NCBI GenBank assembly: GCA_041687075.1
Contig: JAWLCO010000001.1
Location: 17,456-81,455, forward strand
Direction of reading: 5' to 3'
DNA: 64,000 bases
Origin: ZC4RG25 sp041687075
Lineage (GTDB): Bacteria > Pseudomonadota > Alphaproteobacteria > Rhizobiales > Hyphomicrobiaceae
Position 1 is the first letter of the stretch. Each line of letters begins with the position of its first letter. A program made the position numbers and the translations under genes. Positions 61,871 to 64,000 of this stretch are shown in pieces. Under the pieces are notes generated by a model that was given only the letters and a program-made list of their open reading frames with translations, made no database searches and had not been told where the DNA came from.

Positions 61871-62653
61871 TTGGCTCCGATCATAGAAGTTGATCGCGTC
61901 AATAAGAGTTTCGGCGATTTCGTCTGTCTGAGAGACCTGTCGTTCACGGTCAATCCTGGCGAGAAGATCGCCTTGATCGGCCCGTCGGGTTCCGGAAAGA
62001 CGACGATCCTCCGCATTCTCATGACGCTGGAGACAATCGACAGCGGCACCATAAAGATCGACGGTGACTATCTTTTCCATATGGTGCGCGACGGCAATCT
62101 CGTGCCTGCCGATGAAAAGCATCTGCAGAAGATGCGCACCAAGCTGGGCATGGTCTTCCAGCTCTTCAATCTCTTCCCGCACAAATCCGTGCGCGCCAAC
62201 ATCACGCTGGCTCCCATGCTGACACAGGGCATGCCACGCGCCGAAGCGGAGCGCGAGGCCATGCGGCTTCTCGACATGGTCGGCATGGCGGACAAGGCGG
62301 ATGCCATGCCAGCCCAGCTCTCGGGAGGTCAGAAGCAGCGCGTCGCCATTGCCCGCGCGCTCGCATTACGCCCGAAAATCATGCTGTTCGACGAGGTGAC
62401 GTCGGCGCTCGATCCGGAGCTGGTCGAGGAAGTGTTGAACGTCATGCGCCGGCTCGGTGAAGAAACCGACATGACGATGCTGCTGGTCACCCACGAAATG
62501 GGCTTTGCCCACGATTTTGCTGACCGCGTGCTGTTCTTCGATCGCGGCCAGATCATCGAGGAGGGGCCGCCCGATGATATCTTTACGCGCCCGCGTGAAG
62601 AGCGAACGCAGCTGTTTCTCAAGAAGATCCTCGCTGCCGGTCACAGGGTCTGA
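61871..62653 (+). CDS. ehuA: Ectoine/hydroxyectoine ABC transporter ATP-binding protein
   Basis: 260 residues. The start is taken as TTG at 61871, because GGAGGAGGAA immediately precedes it; a TTG at 61814 would add 19 unlikely residues. Walker A GPSGSGKTT, Q-loop FQLFNLFPH, signature LSGGQKQRVAIARAL, Walker B IMLFDEVTSALD and switch His VTHEMGF are complete. The insertion MVRDGNLVPADEKHLQKMR is, as I recall, characteristic of EhuA. Next gene ehuB starts 63 bases on. Confidence 0.88.
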   Translation: MAPIIEVDRVNKSFGDFVCLRDLSFTVNPGEKIALIGPSGSGKTTILRILMTLETIDSGTIKIDGDYLFHMVRDGNLVPADEKHLQKMRTKLGMVFQLFNLFPHKSVRANITLAPMLTQGMPRAEAEREAMRLLDMVGMADKADAMPAQLSGGQKQRVAIARALALRPKIMLFDEVTSALDPELVEEVLNVMRRLGEETDMTMLLVTHEMGFAHDFADRVLFFDRGQIIEEGPPDDIFTRPREERTQLFLKKILAAGHRV

Positions 62654-62716
62654 CGTGCTGCAACCTGGATAAGAGTCGTCCGCCAACATCGAAACCTTAT
62701 GAAGGGAGTGAAATAC

Positions 62717-63583
62717 ATGAAAGAACGAGCACGAGAGAAAACCATCGGCGCAGCAATAGCTGCATTGGCGGTCTTGGCGGCTCCTTTCCTCGTTAGCGAA
62801 AAGGCATCTGCCGAGGATACGATCGAAAAGCTGCGGAAGCAGGGCTTTGCGCGCATTGCCATTGCCAATGAGCCTCCATTCACGGCCGTCAAGCCGGACG
62901 GCACCGTCTCGGGTGCCGCCCCCGACATTGCGCGGGCCATTTTCAAGAAGCTCGGGATTGACGACGTCGTGGCCTCTGTTTCCGAATACGGCGCCATGAT
63001 CCCCGGGCTTCAGGCCGGGCGTTTCGATGCTGTCACCGCCGGCCTTTTCATGAAGCCAGAGCGCTGCCGGGCCGTCGCGTACTCCGAGCCGATTCTGTGC
63101 GATGCGGAAGCCATGGCGGTGAAGAAGGGCAATCCGCTCAAGCTCCAGAGCTACGAGGACGTCGCCAAAAATCCAGATGCGAAAATCGGCGCGCCCGGCG
63201 GCGGTACGGAAGAGCGGCTCGCGCTCGAGGCCGGGGTTCCGCGTGACCGTGTGATTGTGGTGCCTGATGGTCAGAGCGGCATCAAGATGCTGCAGGATGG
63301 CCGCATCGACGCATACTCGCTTCCGGTTCTGTCGATCAATGATCTGCTGAAGAAGGCAAGTGACCCCAATCTCGAGATCGTTGCGCCGGTCAAGGGGGCG
63401 CCCGTCTATTGCGATGGCACCGCCTTCCGGAAAGAGGATGTCGCGCTGCGCGACGCCTATGACAAGGTGCTGGCCGAGATGAAGCAGTCCGGCGAATTCG
63501 CCAAGATCATCGAGCCTTACGGGTTCTCGGCGGAAGCTGCCATGGCAACGACGCGCGAGAAGCAGTGCAGCGCCTCCAACTGA
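62717..63583 (+). CDS. ehuB: Ectoine/hydroxyectoine-binding periplasmic protein
   Basis: 288 residues from ATG at 62717 (GGGAG upstream; an ATG six codons earlier at 62699 overlaps that ribosome site). The signal peptide TIGAAIAALAVLAAPFLVSEKASA is followed by an amino-acid-binding-type fold: GFARIAIANEPPFTAVKPDG, SEYGAMIPGLQAGRFDAVTAGLFMKPERC and YEDVAKNPDAKIGAPGGGTEERLALEAGVP, which follows EhuB of Sinorhizobium closely from memory. The mature protein contains cysteines (ERCRAV, ILCDAE, VYCDG, KQCSAS) that could pair. Confidence 0.85.
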   Translation: MKERAREKTIGAAIAALAVLAAPFLVSEKASAEDTIEKLRKQGFARIAIANEPPFTAVKPDGTVSGAAPDIARAIFKKLGIDDVVASVSEYGAMIPGLQAGRFDAVTAGLFMKPERCRAVAYSEPILCDAEAMAVKKGNPLKLQSYEDVAKNPDAKIGAPGGGTEERLALEAGVPRDRVIVVPDGQSGIKMLQDGRIDAYSLPVLSINDLLKKASDPNLEIVAPVKGAPVYCDGTAFRKEDVALRDAYDKVLAEMKQSGEFAKIIEPYGFSAEAAMATTREKQCSASN

Positions 63584-63683
63584 GAAGCGATCGCCGGCAC
63601 CATCTGAGGCCGGAGAGCCTGGTGGTGCCGGAGATGTCTTGGCGGCGATATTTGTCGGCTGATCGGAAAGTCGGGTCGCGCAT

Positions 63684-64000
63684 ATGAGCGACTGGTTCGC
63701 CTATATTCCTCTCATTTTGCAGGGCGCCTGGGTAACGGTGCAGCTGACCATCCTCGGCTCGGCGCTCGCACTCGTCGTCGCCTTCATCGCCGGGTTGGGT
63801 CGCCTCTCCCGGTGGTGGATTTTCAGGACCTTGGCCTCGGTCTATATCGAGTTCTTTCGCGGAACGTCGATATTCGTCCAACTCTTTTGGGTTTACTTCG
63901 TCCTCCCGCTTTTCGGGATTTCGCTCACGCCTCTCCAGGCCGGAGTTCTGGCCCTTGGGCTCAACGTCGGTGCCTATGGAGCGGAGGTGGTGCGTGGTGC
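63684..64000 (+). CDS. ehuC: Ectoine/hydroxyectoine ABC transporter permease, 5' part
   Basis: Starts at ATG 63684 and runs off the window; about 105 residues are visible. MSDWFAYIPLILQGAWVTVQLTILGSALALVVAFIAGLGRLSRWW gives the first transmembrane segment; EFFRGTSIFVQLFWVYFVLPLFG is the His/Met-type amino-acid permease signature. A second permease (ehuD) and the ectoine hydrolase genes are predicted to follow outside. Confidence 0.85.
   Translation, partial: MSDWFAYIPLILQGAWVTVQLTILGSALALVVAFIAGLGRLSRWWIFRTLASVYIEFFRGTSIFVQLFWVYFVLPLFGISLTPLQAGVLALGLNVGAYGAEVVRG

Overview
The window is high-GC DNA that reads as one chromosomal segment of an alphaproteobacterium, most likely of the Hyphomicrobiales (Rhizobiales). 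That assignment is inferred from gene order: rlmB, tRNA-Tyr, tRNA-Gly, tuf, tRNA-Trp, secE, nusG, rplKAJL, rpoBC, then rpsLG-fusA-tuf running straight into the S10, spc and alpha operons. There is also a degP-type protease next to rarA downstream of rplQ, and many encoded proteins have alphaproteobacterial character. No prophage, CRISPR array or intact insertion sequence was seen.

Layout. 1-598: 3' end of a PLP aminotransferase. 1152-3200 (-): M3 peptidase Dcp. 3304-9097: a phosphonate-type uptake cassette, with a LysR regulator divergent from an iron-type alcohol dehydrogenase followed by phnD-phnC-phnE-phnE. 9332-14945: small secreted and membrane proteins, glyoxalase I, a two-domain cold-shock protein paired with a DUF192 protein, a Mug-like DNA glycosylase, a DUF1328 protein, and a highly structured intergenic segment (10514-10669) that may be an RNA. 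15056-17308 (-): parC. 17947-18732 (-): rlmB. 18828-52822: about 34 kb of transcription and translation genes (3 tRNAs, 2 tuf copies, secE, nusG, rpoB, rpoC, rpoA, fusA, secY, adk and the complete L11 to L17 ribosomal protein series). 52849-56759: an extended SDR reductase, a DegP/DegQ protease and rarA. 56767-64000: left half of an ectoine/5-hydroxyectoine catabolism locus: aminotransferase, semialdehyde dehydrogenase and AsnC regulator on the minus strand, divergent from EnuR (MocR type) and the EhuA-EhuB-EhuC transporter, which runs off the right edge.

How they work together. The central block supplies translation factors, ribosomal proteins, RNA polymerase and the Sec translocon from promoters recognisable before tRNA-Tyr, tRNA-Trp and rpsL. 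The two flanking catabolic/uptake islands use divergent regulator/enzyme layouts with inverted repeats or shared motifs in their intergenic regions.

Most striking observation: both tuf genes (identical except for two adjacent bases near the 3' end) encode an EF-Tu whose switch I/effector region does not have the near-universal PEEKARGITI sequence. It has a longer, different segment that resembles, from memory, the form found in planctomycetes, while EF-G next door is conventional. Other unusual points are ribosomal protein L2 with an altered loop after its conserved histidine, an aldehyde dehydrogenase in which the usual cofactor-binding KPxE motif is HPSH, and L5 with a roughly 44-residue basic N-terminal extension. 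All comparisons with other organisms are from memory; no search was run.
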